This document shows, piece by piece, positions 45,338 through 56,482 of a stretch of DNA of 64,000 nt; the first letter of the stretch is position 1; the number at the start of each line of letters is the position of its first letter. The notes beneath the pieces are model-generated. The model worked only from the letters and a program-made list of their open reading frames with translations. It searched no databases and was not told the DNA's origin. The stretch is from Macrolepiota albuminosa. Lineage: Eukaryota; Basidiomycota; Agaricomycetes; Agaricales; Agaricaceae. A program made the position numbers and the translations under genes. Location: contig JAMWFC010000049.1 in NCBI GenBank assembly GCA_027475525.1, forward strand, positions 3,456,947-3,520,946, given 5' to 3'.

Positions 45338-46154
45338 AAGCTGTTTTCTTTGGAAAAATTAAAAAAGAAACATGTTATGCAACTTCCATAACATGTTTCT
45401 TTGAGAAATATGTAAGCATTTTCTCAGTGTAAAAGTTAAAAAAAACTTTACCTATTTCCTAACTGTTTCCTATCATAAAATAACAGCTTTTTACCATCTT
45501 TTTGCCAGTGTAAACACACTGGAAATGTTTATAATTGTTCTTTCTATGTTGTCAAAAGATACAGAAATCATATTTCTCATAGAACTAGGCTTGAAAGAAT
45601 TTAATCTCTTTCTTTGAATTTTTCTCTTAGATACTTTTATTCTTTTTCTTAGTCAACAAGAAAGTTATAACATATATCTAATAGCAATATGTGAGAAAGG
45701 AATTGACTCAATCAGAGAGCCCCTGAGAGAGTTGATTTGAGAGTCAGCAGTGACTCAATGGCAACACAAGTAGAGAGACAATGTTTCCATGACATTTTAC
45801 CTTTGAAAAATGAAATGTATTTCTTTCTCACATATTGCCTTAAGAAAAAGAATAAAAGTATCCAAGAGAAAAATTCAAAGAAAGAGATTAAATTCTTCCA
45901 AGCCTAGTTCTATGAGAAATATGATTTCTATATCTTTGGGCAACATAGAAAGAACAATTATAAACATTTCCAGTGTGTTTACACTGGCAAAAAGATGGTA
46001 AAAAAATGTGATTTTATAATAGGAAACAGTCAGAAAATAGATAAAGTTTTTCTTAACTTTTACACTGAGAAAATGCTTACATATTTATCAAGGAAACATG
46101 TCATGGAAGTTGCATAACATGTTTCTTTTTTAATTTTTCCAAAGAAAACAGCTT
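45338..46154. mobile_element. Fold-back (long-TIR) element with 11-bp target duplication
   Basis: About 817 bp made almost entirely of two inverted arms of roughly 330-370 bp (45338-~45705 and ~45822-46154) beginning AAGCTGTTTTCTTTGG. The spacer of about 115 bp has no coding capacity. A perfect 11-bp repeat GCTGGCAGCAG brackets it (45327-45337 and 46157-46167), with TA between the right terminus and the repeat. A 9-11-bp duplication with very long TIRs is typical of Mutator-like non-autonomous elements. Arms are about 90% identical by eye. Short apparent frames inside the arms are not genes. Confidence 0.8.
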
Positions 46155-46167
46155 TAGCTGGCAGCAG

Positions 46168-46496
46168 TGGGTTGACCACGATCAATTCAACCCTGCGCAA
46201 CCCACTCATTGAAATGAGCACTGGCACCATGGGGGCAGCTAATAGACAATGTAGACAATGTAGACAATGCCAATTGCACGCTTGAGCTTGGCCGTCTTAT
46301 TCTGAATCATATCCCCGACGATGCCTGCGATAGAAATAGCTCGATAGTTGGACGTGAAGAATGCTCGGTGTGACTTGAGCAACCAATTGTTTGTTATCAG
46401 CATCCATCCCCCGATCGCAGCCCCTCATCTGCGCCCACTTCCTGCCCCGATTGTAGCGACCGTGCCCATCTCCCCTAGCTGCATCTGCATCACTTA
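46168..46496. other. Weak coding character, unassigned
   Basis: Plus-strand sequence after the fold-back element includes a 9-bp tandem repeat (TAGACAATG three times, ~46244-46270) and short frames rich in Asn/Cys. No family was recognised. Confidence 0.3.
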
Positions 46497-46672
46497 CTCC
46501 TTGCTCCAGTTCCCAGTGCCCACGTCAAGCCTGCTTGTATCTTCTGCTCCAGTGCCCACGTCGAGCCTGCCTGCATCATCCGCTCCAGTGCCCACGTCGA
46601 GCCTGCCTGCATCTTCCGCTCCAGTGCCCTCGTCGAGCCTGCCTGCATCACCTGCTCCAGTGCCCACGTAGA
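46497..46672 (+). repeat. Tandem 36-bp repeats encoding a Pro/Ser 12-mer
   Basis: About five 36-bp units (GCTCCAGTGCCCACGTCGAG...) translate on the plus strand to repeated PVPTSSLPASSA inside a frame from 46348 to 46671. Such O-glycosylation-like repeats occur in fungal wall or mucin-like proteins, but there is no visible signal peptide and the frame ends at a TAG within the array. Treat as repeat, possibly from a decayed gene. Confidence 0.65.
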
Positions 46673-47989
46673 GCCTGCCTGCACACCCACCGACCTGGAA
46701 CTGTACATCACCTCTCTTCGTTGGGATTTAATGACCGTTGCACAGTAGATTACCATTCCTATCACCACCATGGAAGCAACGGCAAAGATCCTAAATATAA
46801 GAACTCATTTGGGAGCTTTAATTTGTTTTTGTGTGGAGTAACTCTGTCGAATGGATGCGGTTGGTTGGATATCTGAGTAATGCAAACTTTTCATTTGTAT
46901 CTCGACCTTATATCATTCATGATTCATAGGTCTAAAGTCTGCGGCTGACAACAGTTTGGGCATTGGAAAGGGTACAACTTTGGAGCATCTTTGCCTTATG
47001 ACTGTCAATTCGAACATATTAGGGGAGATTACAACTACTCGCAGGTCCAATCATGGGGCGGTACAATCCTGTTGTCCAACACCATTGCGATTTCTTTATA
47101 GCCGACTCAACACCCAGCATCAATTTCCACAGGTGAACATGAGGATTACTGTTCTCAGTGGATGCGTAATGAAGGTTCCAATTAAACCACTCAGATGTCC
47201 TGAGCTAAGTTCTCTCCGACAGGCAAGGTTCCCCTCACATATATTCGTCCTATTGAAATCTTCATGTGCTCTGTCGTGCAAAGGCAAGGCTATGGAAAAG
47301 ATGAAATCCAATCTGTCTCCATATCTGGTTAATGACCTTGATCGGCAGGCTTCTGGTAGATTTTGTAATACGTAAATTACAATGTTACGGCCATACATGC
47401 TTGTCATCAATGAATAAGGACTTGTCTGTGTGTATAATTCCCCCAGCCTTCCCTTCTTCAATGAAGCCACCAACTTGGCACACCTCGCAGAGGTATAACG
47501 GTCAAAGTTCTCATACTATTGAACAAGGATGGACCTGACCACCTTTCTCTGGATTCAGGGGATATTTGGGGCCAGAATTGTCCTTGCTACCACACATCTT
47601 TTCTTTTCGCGTACATACCTATGGCACTTTTGCTGAGGTTTCTTTGCATGTGGTGAACCGTTATTGTAGTGGCATGTGCCATCCCTGACTCATGAGACAA
47701 TAAATAGTATAATGTTGTTTGATTTCAGACATTAATTCTCCTCTGAGAAAAGGATGACTCTGAACTTGAAAATCTTGGTTCAAAATATGTGGACTTTGTT
47801 GAGAACTCAGCAGTGACTTGTGTCTCACAGATATTGCTTACACAATGATGGTGTGCTGACAGATCTATCTATGAAACATTAACTGGCTGTTTCTGCAAAC
47901 TGCAAGGACACCAAACTCCAGAGAGCTCTACCTGGCCAGGCAATGACAAAAAACACTTGGTTCAGATGATCATGGCTCGATCATAATCG
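46673..47989. other. No gene recognised
   Basis: Longest frames are 46956-47375 plus and 47473-47120 minus. Neither shows a motif or domain. The sequence has host-like composition and may be a decayed gene. Confidence 0.35.
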
Positions 47990-48183
47990 AACTGTGAATT
48001 TGGGCCACTCCCCTGACACTGACAATTACATATATATACTGACAGTTGTCATACACTACCCTCAGTTGAGTATACAATGACTGAGGGTAAGTGAATTATA
48101 CATATCATATACAGACATAATAACTTATACAAACACTACCTAGATCGAAGTACTTACTCATGTTCTAGGTTTAACCTCTAACA
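47990..48183 (+). repeat. LTR-G-like 3' part with hairpin
   Basis: Shares with the copy at 15024-15328 the TA run, the hairpin (TACCCTCAGT 48057-48066, ACTGAGGGTA 48080-48089), a CTACCTAGAT motif and a CTAACA end. The 5' end was not found. The next ~35 bp (48184-48217) match the outer end of the Cop1 LTR in inverse orientation. Confidence 0.6.
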
Positions 48184-48217
48184 CTTGATGCACTCAATCC
48201 AGAAGCTCATCAATGGT

Positions 48218-48473
48218 GTGGTCAAGGTGTCCAATATCTTGTTAGGCAGCAAGGTTATGGTCCTGATTATGATGAGTAGAAAAGTAGAAAGGAGATGGAA
48301 AATACTATTGCCTTAGATGACTGGGAAAGAAAGATGAGCAAGGGAGGAGTTAATTTTTTGGATGTTGTGTGAGTATGAGCATATTACTTACAACAGATAC
48401 AATTGAGACAGGTAAAACTAGGGGATCAGGGACTTTAGGGGCTTGGGATCAAAGAGTATTAGGAACTTGATTA
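48218..48473. other. Unassigned spacer
   Basis: No feature recognised between the Cop1-LTR scrap and the LTR-A copy. Confidence 0.4.
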
Positions 48474-48963
48474 TGTCAGGAGACTCCTCATTTCTTTTTT
48501 CTTTCACTCCTTATCTCTTCACTCTCCTTTCATTATTTCTTCTGTTTCTATTCTTTCAATACTATCTGTTAGTACTATTCTCAGCCTTTGAGGTGCTTTG
48601 GTTCTTTAGCTATCATTCAGACAAGTGTGGGCTCTTCAGCACTACTTCCAGACCACTTACATAAGCTGGAGTTTGCCTTTCTGACTTCCAAAGTCCAGAG
48701 TTTTCCTGCCTTGTTTGTACAGTTGTTTATTTAGGCAATTTTCAAGTTTTTAAGGTTTTGTTGTACTGTACAATTGTTTCCCATGCTTCAGAGGCCTCAG
48801 AAGCATCCAACCTGGCATAGGGAATCCCTAGACTTGTTCTCTTTGGATCTCCCTCTGCCAGGTGAATATTTATTATGATATTGTCAATACATATTCTAAT
48901 ACACTTTAGATCTCTCTGCCAGTTGTGTGACTGAGCCATAGCCTCCGAGAGGTCACCCTTACA
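48474..48963 (+). repeat. LTR-A copy, TSD GATTA/GATCA
   Basis: 490 bp, TGTCAGGAGACTCC...CCCTTACA. Flanks GATTA (48469-48473) and GATCA (48964-48968) agree at 4 of 5 positions, consistent with a solo LTR. It has the duplicated GATCTCCCTCTGCC segment found in most copies. Confidence 0.8.
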
Positions 48964-49149
48964 GATCAGAGAGAGATTTCAAACTTTATTACAATCAGAT
49001 ATAAATAGGGGGTGATAGGATGTGTATAGAAAAAAAATCTTTGAATACACTCTGTTTCAGTTTATTGTGCACATCTTAGTAAAGGCAGATCTAATATCTG
49101 CTTACAAGAGGCTGCACTTGGGAAGGAGAGTTCCTGGCTATTGGTCTTC

Positions 49150-49985
49150 CACTGAGTTTCTTCATTAGGGAGACTTTAGTATGTCAAACATCATAGATTT
49201 TCCATGTTCACAAGTTATTTTACTGATTGACAGGAGCCAGACAGTAGACTTTGACATATAGAGTGCATTTTTCAAGTTGATGTATGTTCTTTCAGCAACA
49301 TGTACATGTATGGTTCTGCCAATTGCTGCAATAGAGACACCTACTTCACATATCTGTCTTGTGGGAATCAGAGTTATACTGATGAAATTACTTTGATTTG
49401 GGGAGATGTGAGCTGTGGTGCCTGAATCAAGGTATAATGGCTTGGATGACTGATCTTGGCATGATAAGGCTCATTTGTGGTCTTTGGTGAGCATGGTAGT
49501 GGCCTTGTATCCATCAGTGTTTATGTTGAATCCTGTCATTCTAGATCCTCCACATCAGCAAGGAATCTGGCAGTGGGTAGGCATCAGAGCTAAGTAAGGC
49601 CTGCAAACTCTGCAGTGTGTGTGGTGGTTGATTTTGGTGTATGCATTTGTGAGGTATGCCACAATGGTTGCTGGGTCATCCTCCAAGATAAATATGCTGC
49701 CTCCTGCAGAGGTGAATGTGATCCTTGAAGCTGTCTTGTTCTTCTTCTCCCTTTCTTTCCATTTACTGTCATAAAAAGCAAGACACACTTTCTTTAACTC
49801 TTCAACTGACTCTCTGCCATTCCACTGCTCTCCAGCATGCACCATGGTGCAGTATGACCAGTGTAAATGTGAGCAGGGTGCTGGCAAGCCTTGCATGACA
49901 TGCAAGTGATATCTCTTGATCATGATTCCTTGGCAGGAACAGCAGCAAGTGCAGAGTCAACAAGCACAGAGAAAGGCTTATCCAC
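49150..49985 (-). pseudogene. Copia gag-protease fragment
   Basis: Minus strand: a zinc-knuckle-like CMSCKACQ...GHTAPWC (~49900-49845), then SVEELKKVCLAFYDSKWKERE and ASRITFTSAGGSIFILEDD (~49745-49680). After stops comes the protease motif LDSGTTAHISPNQSNF (~49430-49380). Order and motifs place it in copia, closest in style to Cop1. It is sandwiched between two LTR-A copies but is not their internal region, since those LTRs belong to a gypsy element. Confidence 0.65.
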
Positions 49986-49991
49986 CTCAAG

Positions 49992-50446
49992 TGTCAGGGG
50001 ACTCCTCATTCCTTTCTTTCTTCACTTCTTATTCCTTCACTCTCCTTTCATTCATTTCCTTATTTCTTCTATCATTCTCTCATTGTGTTGTTTTTATTCT
50101 TTCAACACTATCTGTTAGTACTATTCTCAACCTTTGGGGTGCTCTAGTTCTTTAGCTATCATTCAGACAAGTATGGGCCCTTCAGCACTGCTTCTAGGCT
50201 GCTTATATAAGCTGGAGTTTGCCTTTCTGACTTCTAAAGTCCGGAGTTTTCCTGCCTTGTTTGCACCATTGTTTGGTTAGTCAATTTTCGAGTTTTTAAG
50301 GTTTGTTGTACTGTACAGTTGTTTCCCATGCTTCCAAAGCCCCAGAAGCATCCAATCTGGCATAGGGGGTCCCCAGACTTGTTCTCTTTGGATCTCCCTC
50401 TGCCAGCTGTGTGACTGAGCCATAGCCTCCAGAGGTCGCCCTTACA
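49992..50446 (+). repeat. LTR-A, 5' LTR of Gyp-A
   Basis: 455 bp, TGTCAGGGG...CCCTTACA, lacking a ~62-bp segment that other LTR-A copies carry between two GATCTCCCTCTGCC repeats. A TATA box (CTTATATAAGC, ~50203) is present. There is no target duplication at its two ends, as expected for a 5' LTR followed by an internal region. Confidence 0.8.
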
Positions 50447-50448
50447 GC

Positions 50449-50459
50449 AGAACAAGTCT
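50449..50459 (+). other. Self-complementary primer site of Gyp-A
   Basis: AGAACAAGTCT lies two bases after the LTR and is the exact reverse complement of AGACTTGTTCT within the LTR at 50375-50385. This is the geometry of self-priming (Tf1/sushi-type) gypsy elements. Eleven matching bases at this exact place are unlikely by chance. Confidence 0.65.
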
Positions 50460-50560
50460 CTACATTTCAGTCTGGGAGCCCCCTTCAGCCTGCTGGAGCC
50501 CTCTCTTGCCTCTTTAGGTCTCTCTTCCACTGGATTACTCCCTGCCCCTCTGTTGCTTCT

Positions 50561-52370
50561 ATGACCCAACCAGCCCCCTCAGACACTCCCCTGGATGCTT
50601 CTGCCCCTCAGAATGATGCATGGGGTTGCTTGCTTGCTCTGGAAACTCAGGTGCAGACTACTCAGAATTCCCTCACCCTCTACACCACTGAACTTGCTGG
50701 GTTACGTCAGGCCACAGACACCATCTCCCATTCCCTTCAGGCCCTCTTAGAGTGCCTACCTCTCTCCAGGCACCTCCAGTTAGGTCTGGCACACCCCCAG
50801 TCCCTTGCTTTGGGGCCTCTCCCCCAGTTCATGCCAATATTCCTCACCCAGCAATCCCAGACACTTTCAATGGTGATCGAGCAATAGGTGAGTGCTTCCT
50901 GCAGTCTTGTGTCATCTACATTCAGCTCAGTAGTGAGGCCTTCCCCTCTGATGCCCTCAAGATGGATCAGTTTGAGAAGGAGTTTCAGACAGAGTTCTTC
51001 CCCTTGGACCCTGCTAAGGTAGCAGCCCTCACTCTTTGAGATCCTCATTGATATGGACAGGGGAAGCAGATCTTAGATGAGTACATTGACTCCTTCAGAG
51101 CTCTGGCTGAACAGGCCTCCTATCCTGATGGTCTTCAGCTCTGTCTCACCTTTTGAGATGGCCTTCTTCCCTCTCTCATGGACTGTATCGACAGCATGGC
51201 CAAGGGATGACCAGATGACATGAGTATTGAGTCCTGGTATCAGGTAGCATGTGACCAGTGGCAGCTCATGGAGTTATGACGTGAGCTCCACCGTGGAATG
51301 GCTCCTTGCTCCACCTCACAGGCATCACTCTCCTCTCCAGCCTTCTCTTCCCTTTTGCACTCCACCTCCTGCCCAGGTACCTGCAGCATGTTCACTTCCT
51401 CTTGGAGTTCCAATGGATGTTGATGCCTCTCATCAACGTTCCTCGCTTCCTCTCTTCTGTCACCACTGTGGAAAGCCTGGTCACTTTGCTTGATATTGCC
51501 CTCAGGAGTTGGAGGTGCGCTATCTCTCAGCCTTAGAGCAGGAAGAGCTCCTTCTCCAGCTTCTGGCTGCTCAAGATGCTCAGGAAAACCCTTCTCCTGA
51601 CATACAGACTGTATCAGAACCTTTGGATGAGTCCTCAGGTCCTGTAGAGGCTGTAGCAGAACCATTGGAAGAGTCCTTTGGTCCTGCCAGAGAGGGTTTT
51701 CAGTAGAGCAATGGATGAGTTGTACGCCTCCACCGCTTGGTGTTAATCGGTTTGCATGTCTATCTGTAGAATCGTCCAATATATTGCTCCCCATTAACAA
51801 TTCCTTGACTGAAACCATAAGCACCCCCTCCAACGTACAAAGTATCCCCTTGGTCAAGGCCTCAGCTGAGACCTCCTCTCCTTCTCCTCCTGCCTGATGC
51901 CCTCGTGTCCCAGCTTGGGAACAACACCTCTCTTGTTGCTATGTTGTTCCCTCCACCCCTTCTTCCAACTCTCTGTGTCTAAACATAGAGATTGAGACAA
52001 CTGACACTCAGCAGACTCGAAGTGTTGTAGCCTTCTTAGACAGTAGTGCTATGGGGCTCTTCTTAGACACCCACTATGTGGAACGACATCAACTCACTAC
52101 CTGGCCTCTCTCCCACCCTATTCCAGTCTACAACATTGATGGTACGCTCAATAAAGCTGGATCCATTTGCTCAGTAGTGGATTTAGTTCTTTGTTGCCAG
52201 ACTCACTCTGAATGTGCTGTCTTTGCAGTTACCAGCCTAGGAAAACAGGACATGATACTTGGATTCTCCTGGCTGCGTGACTACAACCCTGAGATTGACT
52301 GGGCCAAGGGTAAGGTGAGCATGAGCCGCTGCCCTCGACAGTGTTTCACATGTGTAACCGAGTGACCTAG
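50561..52370 (+). pseudogene. Gyp-A gag and protease
   Basis: Ty3/gypsy Gag begins MTQPAPSDTPLDA at 50561, with the capsid part in shifting frames (FNGDRAIGECFLQSC, DQFEKEFQTEFFPLDPAKV, ~50860-51040). A CCHC knuckle FCHHCGKPGHFA..C lies at ~51460-51500, and a Glu/Pro-rich linker follows. The aspartic protease shows AFLDSSAMGLFLDTHYV (~52030) and ILGFSWLRDYNPEIDW (~52255-52305). The active-site Gly is changed (DSS instead of DSG). Coding stops at ~52370 and pol is missing. Several stops and slips are visible, so this is non-functional. Confidence 0.8.
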
Positions 52371-52739
52371 AGCCTGAGCTCAAGGTACCTAAACTTATCT
52401 TTTGTGCTGAACAACCTAACTGTTGTTCAGCAGCTCTAGGCTTGGACTGCATAGTAATTATTATTGTGATAATCATACAATACATATTACATAAGCACTA
52501 CATATACTCATTGCAGCTACCTTACCTAAGGCAGCTTTTTGTTACACACTTTGTAGGACTAGAATTATATTCCTTGAACTTTTGGATTCAATTCCAGCCC
52601 ACAAAAAGTACTACGAGTCTAGATCTAAAGTCTAGACTGTGAAGAAGTTTGAACATCAAACCTAGTTTGACATATTGACAAAGATGTCAATGCAACAGCA
52701 AATGGAGTTCAAGGGTGAAGATTTATGATATAGAAAAGT
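52371..52739. other. Junction between Gyp-A and Gyp-C, unassigned
   Basis: AT-rich, with no coding or LTR terminus identified. Confidence 0.4.
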
Positions 52740-54743
52740 CTAAAGGAATATTTGATCGTATAATGAAGAGTCAAGTAATGGTATTGATAGGAGAATTGTG
52801 CAGTGTGGCGCCAGACATCTGGAATCAGATATAAACTGCAGTTACACCTCAAAGAAACATTGCTAACAATGTAACAGCTGTTGACAAATGCAATGACACG
52901 CTACCAGAGTTCGCCTACATCTTGGAGACTATAGCAATGGAGGAGAAGCAAGAAGAAGCACTGCCACCAGCAGTGACATTGATTGATCCAGTGGAAACTT
53001 ACTTTAAAATGCTAAGAACTGATAAAGACCCGGCGATATTGACAGTAGCACAGGACTCACATGCTATTCGCTCGATCATGTTGATGGTAGATGGGAAGAG
53101 TGAAGTGGAATCTATTGTGGATAGTGGATCTCAGATCATTTCGATGGCAACAGACATCACTAACAAGCTCAGGATTATTTACAATCTGGGGATAGTACTC
53201 AATATGCAGAGTGCTAACGGTACTGTGGATTGGTCTCTCGGTTTGGCTTGTAACATCCCCTGTTCTATTGGTGACTTGATGTTCTACTTGCAAATTCATA
53301 TTCTCCGGTTACCCACTTACAACTTATTGTTAGGAAGGCCTTTTGATGTATTAGCGTGCTCAGTTGTGAAAACAATGTTGGAAGAAGAAACAACGCTAAC
53401 TATTAGCAACCCAAACTTGGGAGTTAGGAGGATGGTACCTACATTTCCTCATGGAAAGGCACAATAACCAGGACCTAGGCAAAGACCCTACGTTACAGAC
53501 AAGGTACACGAGTGTTTTCCAGTGCCATTGAGGAGATGAACAAGGAGGATCATGGAGATGAAGTGCTAATTTTGGACTATGACCATCGGACTGGGCAAGT
53601 AAACATTATATCTTATACCCCGTTAGCCCCCAACATCTTGAATTCTTCCTCATCCCTTGCTAGTGACACATTATCTTACTTATATTTGACCGCATCAGAT
53701 ATTACTGAAAACCTTTCTGCAGACACTTATTTTATTTCTATACCCTCTTCCAAAGAGCTATTTATATCAGACTTTGCTATCCAAGGCCGACCTACGTACA
53801 GTGCATTTGCTGACACTAACACTCCGAAGCGTAAAGAGGTACAAGTTAAGAAGAAGTATAAACTGGTAGTGTTGAAAACAAAGCCGGTAGCAAGTTCGGT
53901 ATCTGTCAGGGGACTCCTCATTTCTTCCTTTTCTCACTCCTTATCTCTTCACTCTCCTTCCATTCATTCTCTTATTTCTTCTGACATTATTTCATTTTAC
54001 TGTTTCTATTCTTTCAGCACTATCTGTTAGTACTACTCTCAGCCCTTGAGATGCTCTGGTTCTTTAGCCACCATTCAGACAAGTGTGGGCCCACTCAGCA
54101 CCACTTCCAGACTGCTTATATAAGCCAGAGTTTGCCAGAGTTTGCCCCTTATTTGTACAAGTGTTTGTGTAGGCAATTTTCGAGTTTTTAAGGTTTTGTT
54201 GTACTGTACAGTTGTTTCCCATGCTTCAGAGGCCCCAGAAGCGTCCAACCTGGCATAGGGAATCCCTAGACTTGTTCTCTTTGGATCTCCCTCTGCCAAG
54301 TGAGTAGCTACCTTGATATTGTCAGTATATATTCTAATACACTTTGGATCTCCCTCTGCCAGCTGTGTGACTGAGCCACAGCCTCTAGAGGTCGTCCTTA
54401 CAGTATCTGAAGAGTTTTGCATCAAGCAACATATCATAGGTGACCCGCTAGTGACCTTATCTATGCTCAATCCAAATCCACCACCATTTGAACCTACAGG
54501 ACGGTTTACAATGGAGCGACAAGCACTATTTCATAGCACCCACAATACTGGCTTTTTAATGATATCATGCAGAAACACAACAAAGCATTTGCATGGAACA
54601 ATACAGAATGAGGGAAGCTAAGGACCGATTTCTTCCTGCCAGTTGTTATTCTGATCATACCGCATGTCCCATGGATGGAGCATAACTAACCTATACTGCC
54701 AGGCATAGAGGCTGAAGTCTGCCAAATCATTCGCTCTAAGATA
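52740..54743 (+). pseudogene. Gyp-C protease region, split by a solo LTR
   Basis: A different gypsy lineage. The long frame 52922-53467 contains the retropepsin SIVDSGSQIISM (~53110), LNMQSANGTVDWSLGLA and YNLLLGRPFDVLACS (~53320-53360), typical of mushroom gypsy proteases with DSGSQ. Coding continues 53512-53903, is interrupted by LTR-A, and resumes at 54408 (EEFCIKQHI) to HNTGF (~54555). Upstream, GIFDRIMKSQVMVLIGEL (~52745-52800) looks like the Gag end. Only a few stops have accumulated, but the insertions disable it. Confidence 0.75.
53904..54402 (+). repeat. Solo LTR-A with perfect TSD GTATC
   Basis: 499 bp, TGTCAGGGG...CCTTACA, with GTATC on both sides (53899-53903, 54403-54407). This copy fixes the exact ends of the family. 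It interrupts Gyp-C. Confidence 0.95.
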
Positions 54744-56482
54744 GTGGCAGGCGTTTACAAACCGTTGAATTCAGCCTACTGCTCTCAGTGGTTTTGTGTG
54801 CTAAAAAAAAACAGGAAGCTATGTATTGTCCATAGTTTGGAACTGCTGAACAAAGTCACCATTCATCATTCAGGGGTACCACCTTTTCCAAATCATGTCG
54901 CTGAATTTTTTGCGGGATGCATTTGCAGCGCTACTCTAGATTTATATGTTGGTTATGATGAGCGCTTAATCCACCCATCATCAAGAGACCTCACAATGTT
55001 CCAGATGCCATTTGGAGCACTACGACTAGTGACGCTACCCATGGGATGGACCAACTCTGTACTGATATTTCATGATGACATTACGTTTATATTGCAACCT
55101 GAAATCCCTTATCATGTGCTAAGTTTTATAGATGACATAGGAATCTGTCAGGTTCCGCTGAGTCGGGGGCTTTCCGGGAAAGCCACGCCCTTACGATGCG
55201 GACTTGACCTACGAATACTGGGGTGTCTGGAACTCTGGGGCTAGGACTCCAGGGTTCAAGACGAGGACAGGGGTAATCCCGGGAGAGGGGACTAGAGTCC
55301 GGGGGTTTTGGGTTGGAGGTAACTGAGAGTTAGAGGGGGTCGAGTCGTGAACCGGAGGTTCTAAGACGAGACCAAGTTAGTAAATCAAGAGTCGCGAAGT
55401 GCGTACCAAAGCTTAGAGCACGCGAATACTAAGGCGTGCCAGTCGAAGCGTACCAATCAAGGCGTACCAGTCAAGCAAAGAGCACACAATAACCAAAGTA
55501 ATATCAAGACTAGCGAATACAGTGGAGAACTACACTATAAGTACTACGGATCGTGTCTCGGGATTCCGGGGTGTCTGGGATGAGTTCCGGGGGTCATTGA
55601 GTAGCGGTCAGGGACTGTATACCGGGATCGCGTGTGTGGGGACGCGCGATCAATTGGCGCAGAGGGAGTCGTGATGCGTGGGGCGTGATGTGTGATGGCC
55701 AGATGCAAGCCGCGTGATCTGATCGTTGATGGCGGTTGATCCCAGGGTCCGTGATGCAGGGGTCCCGGGGGGGCTGGCTGATGGCGGTCATTGATGCGTG
55801 TGATGGCGGCGTCGGCAGCTGTGGGGCGGGGTGCGCTGTGGGATTGACGGAAGAGGTTCCTGGGCGGGGCTCCGGGGGTGTCCCAGGGAGGTTCCGGGGG
55901 GGAGGGGTTGTGACAGAATCAAGGGACCAAAAGATTGGCACCTAATTAACGGCGGACCTGCAATGCACCCAGACAATCTGAATATCTGGATGGTGCTATG
56001 GGAGTTTTTCCAGCTAGTGAATCAAGTGCTCCAGTGGATGAAGTATTGCAGCGGAACTTTTTCTGGACATAAGTTGGTTCTTTGCACACCCCAATTTAAA
56101 ATTTTAGGACACGTCTGCACGCCAGAAGGAAGGATCCTGGAAGCAAGCCAATTAGTGCTTCTCAAGAAATGGGGTGTGTGTCATAATCTTTCCAAAGTGC
56201 GCACATTTCTAGGCACGGTTGGTGTCCTCCAAATGTTCATACAAAATTTTGCACATCAAGCCCATGCGCTAAATCGCTTGATGAGGTCAGGGGTACCATT
56301 CAAGTTTGGTCCTGATCAGATTAACACCCAGAGGGATCTAGTGAAGGTGCTACAGAAAGCGAAGCCCCTAGTACCTATCAATTATATGATGTTGGATCCT
56401 GTTATACTCGCCGTTGACACTTCCTACATTGCCATCAGGTTTTTCCTTTGCCAGTGCAGTAGCGCAAATTGTAAGATCAGGC
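54744..56482 (+). pseudogene. Gyp-C reverse transcriptase and RNase H, split by LTR-B
   Basis: RT runs from VYKPLNSAYCSQWFCVLKK (~54750) through LDLYVGYDERLI and MFQMPFGALRLVTLPMGWTNS to FIDDIGI (~55145), where the catalytic box reads FIDD. After the LTR it continues GHKLVLCTPQFKILGHVCTPEG (~56058-56125), KVRTFLGTVGVLQMFI and FKFGPDQINTQRDLVKVLQ, into the RNase H start VILAVDTSYIAIRFFLCQC (~56402-56458). It is then cut by a second LTR-B at 56483. Integrase lies beyond the inserted material, outside the window if it survives. Confidence 0.85.
55146..55915 (-). repeat. Solo LTR-B with perfect TSD GAATC
   Basis: 770 bp, TGTCAGGTTCC...TTGTGACA in plus orientation, the reverse of the Gyp-B 5' LTR at 58510. 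GAATC lies on both sides (55141-55145, 55916-55920). It interrupts the Gyp-C RT exactly after FIDDIG. GC-rich relative to its host element. Confidence 0.95.

Noticed and set aside
45810..46001. 63-codon Lys-rich frame in the fold-back element
   Set aside because: It lies in the inverted arm, its partner arm has no equivalent frame, and composition alone explains it.
48474..50446. Two direct LTR-A copies read as one 2-kb element
   Set aside because: The 1-kb interior is copia gag-protease in the opposite orientation, the outer flanks share no target duplication, and the right LTR has its own gypsy primer site and gag.
55594..55941. Pro-rich minus-strand frame near 55.6-55.9 kb as a gene
   Set aside because: It is wholly inside the solo LTR-B and flanked by its GAATC target duplications.
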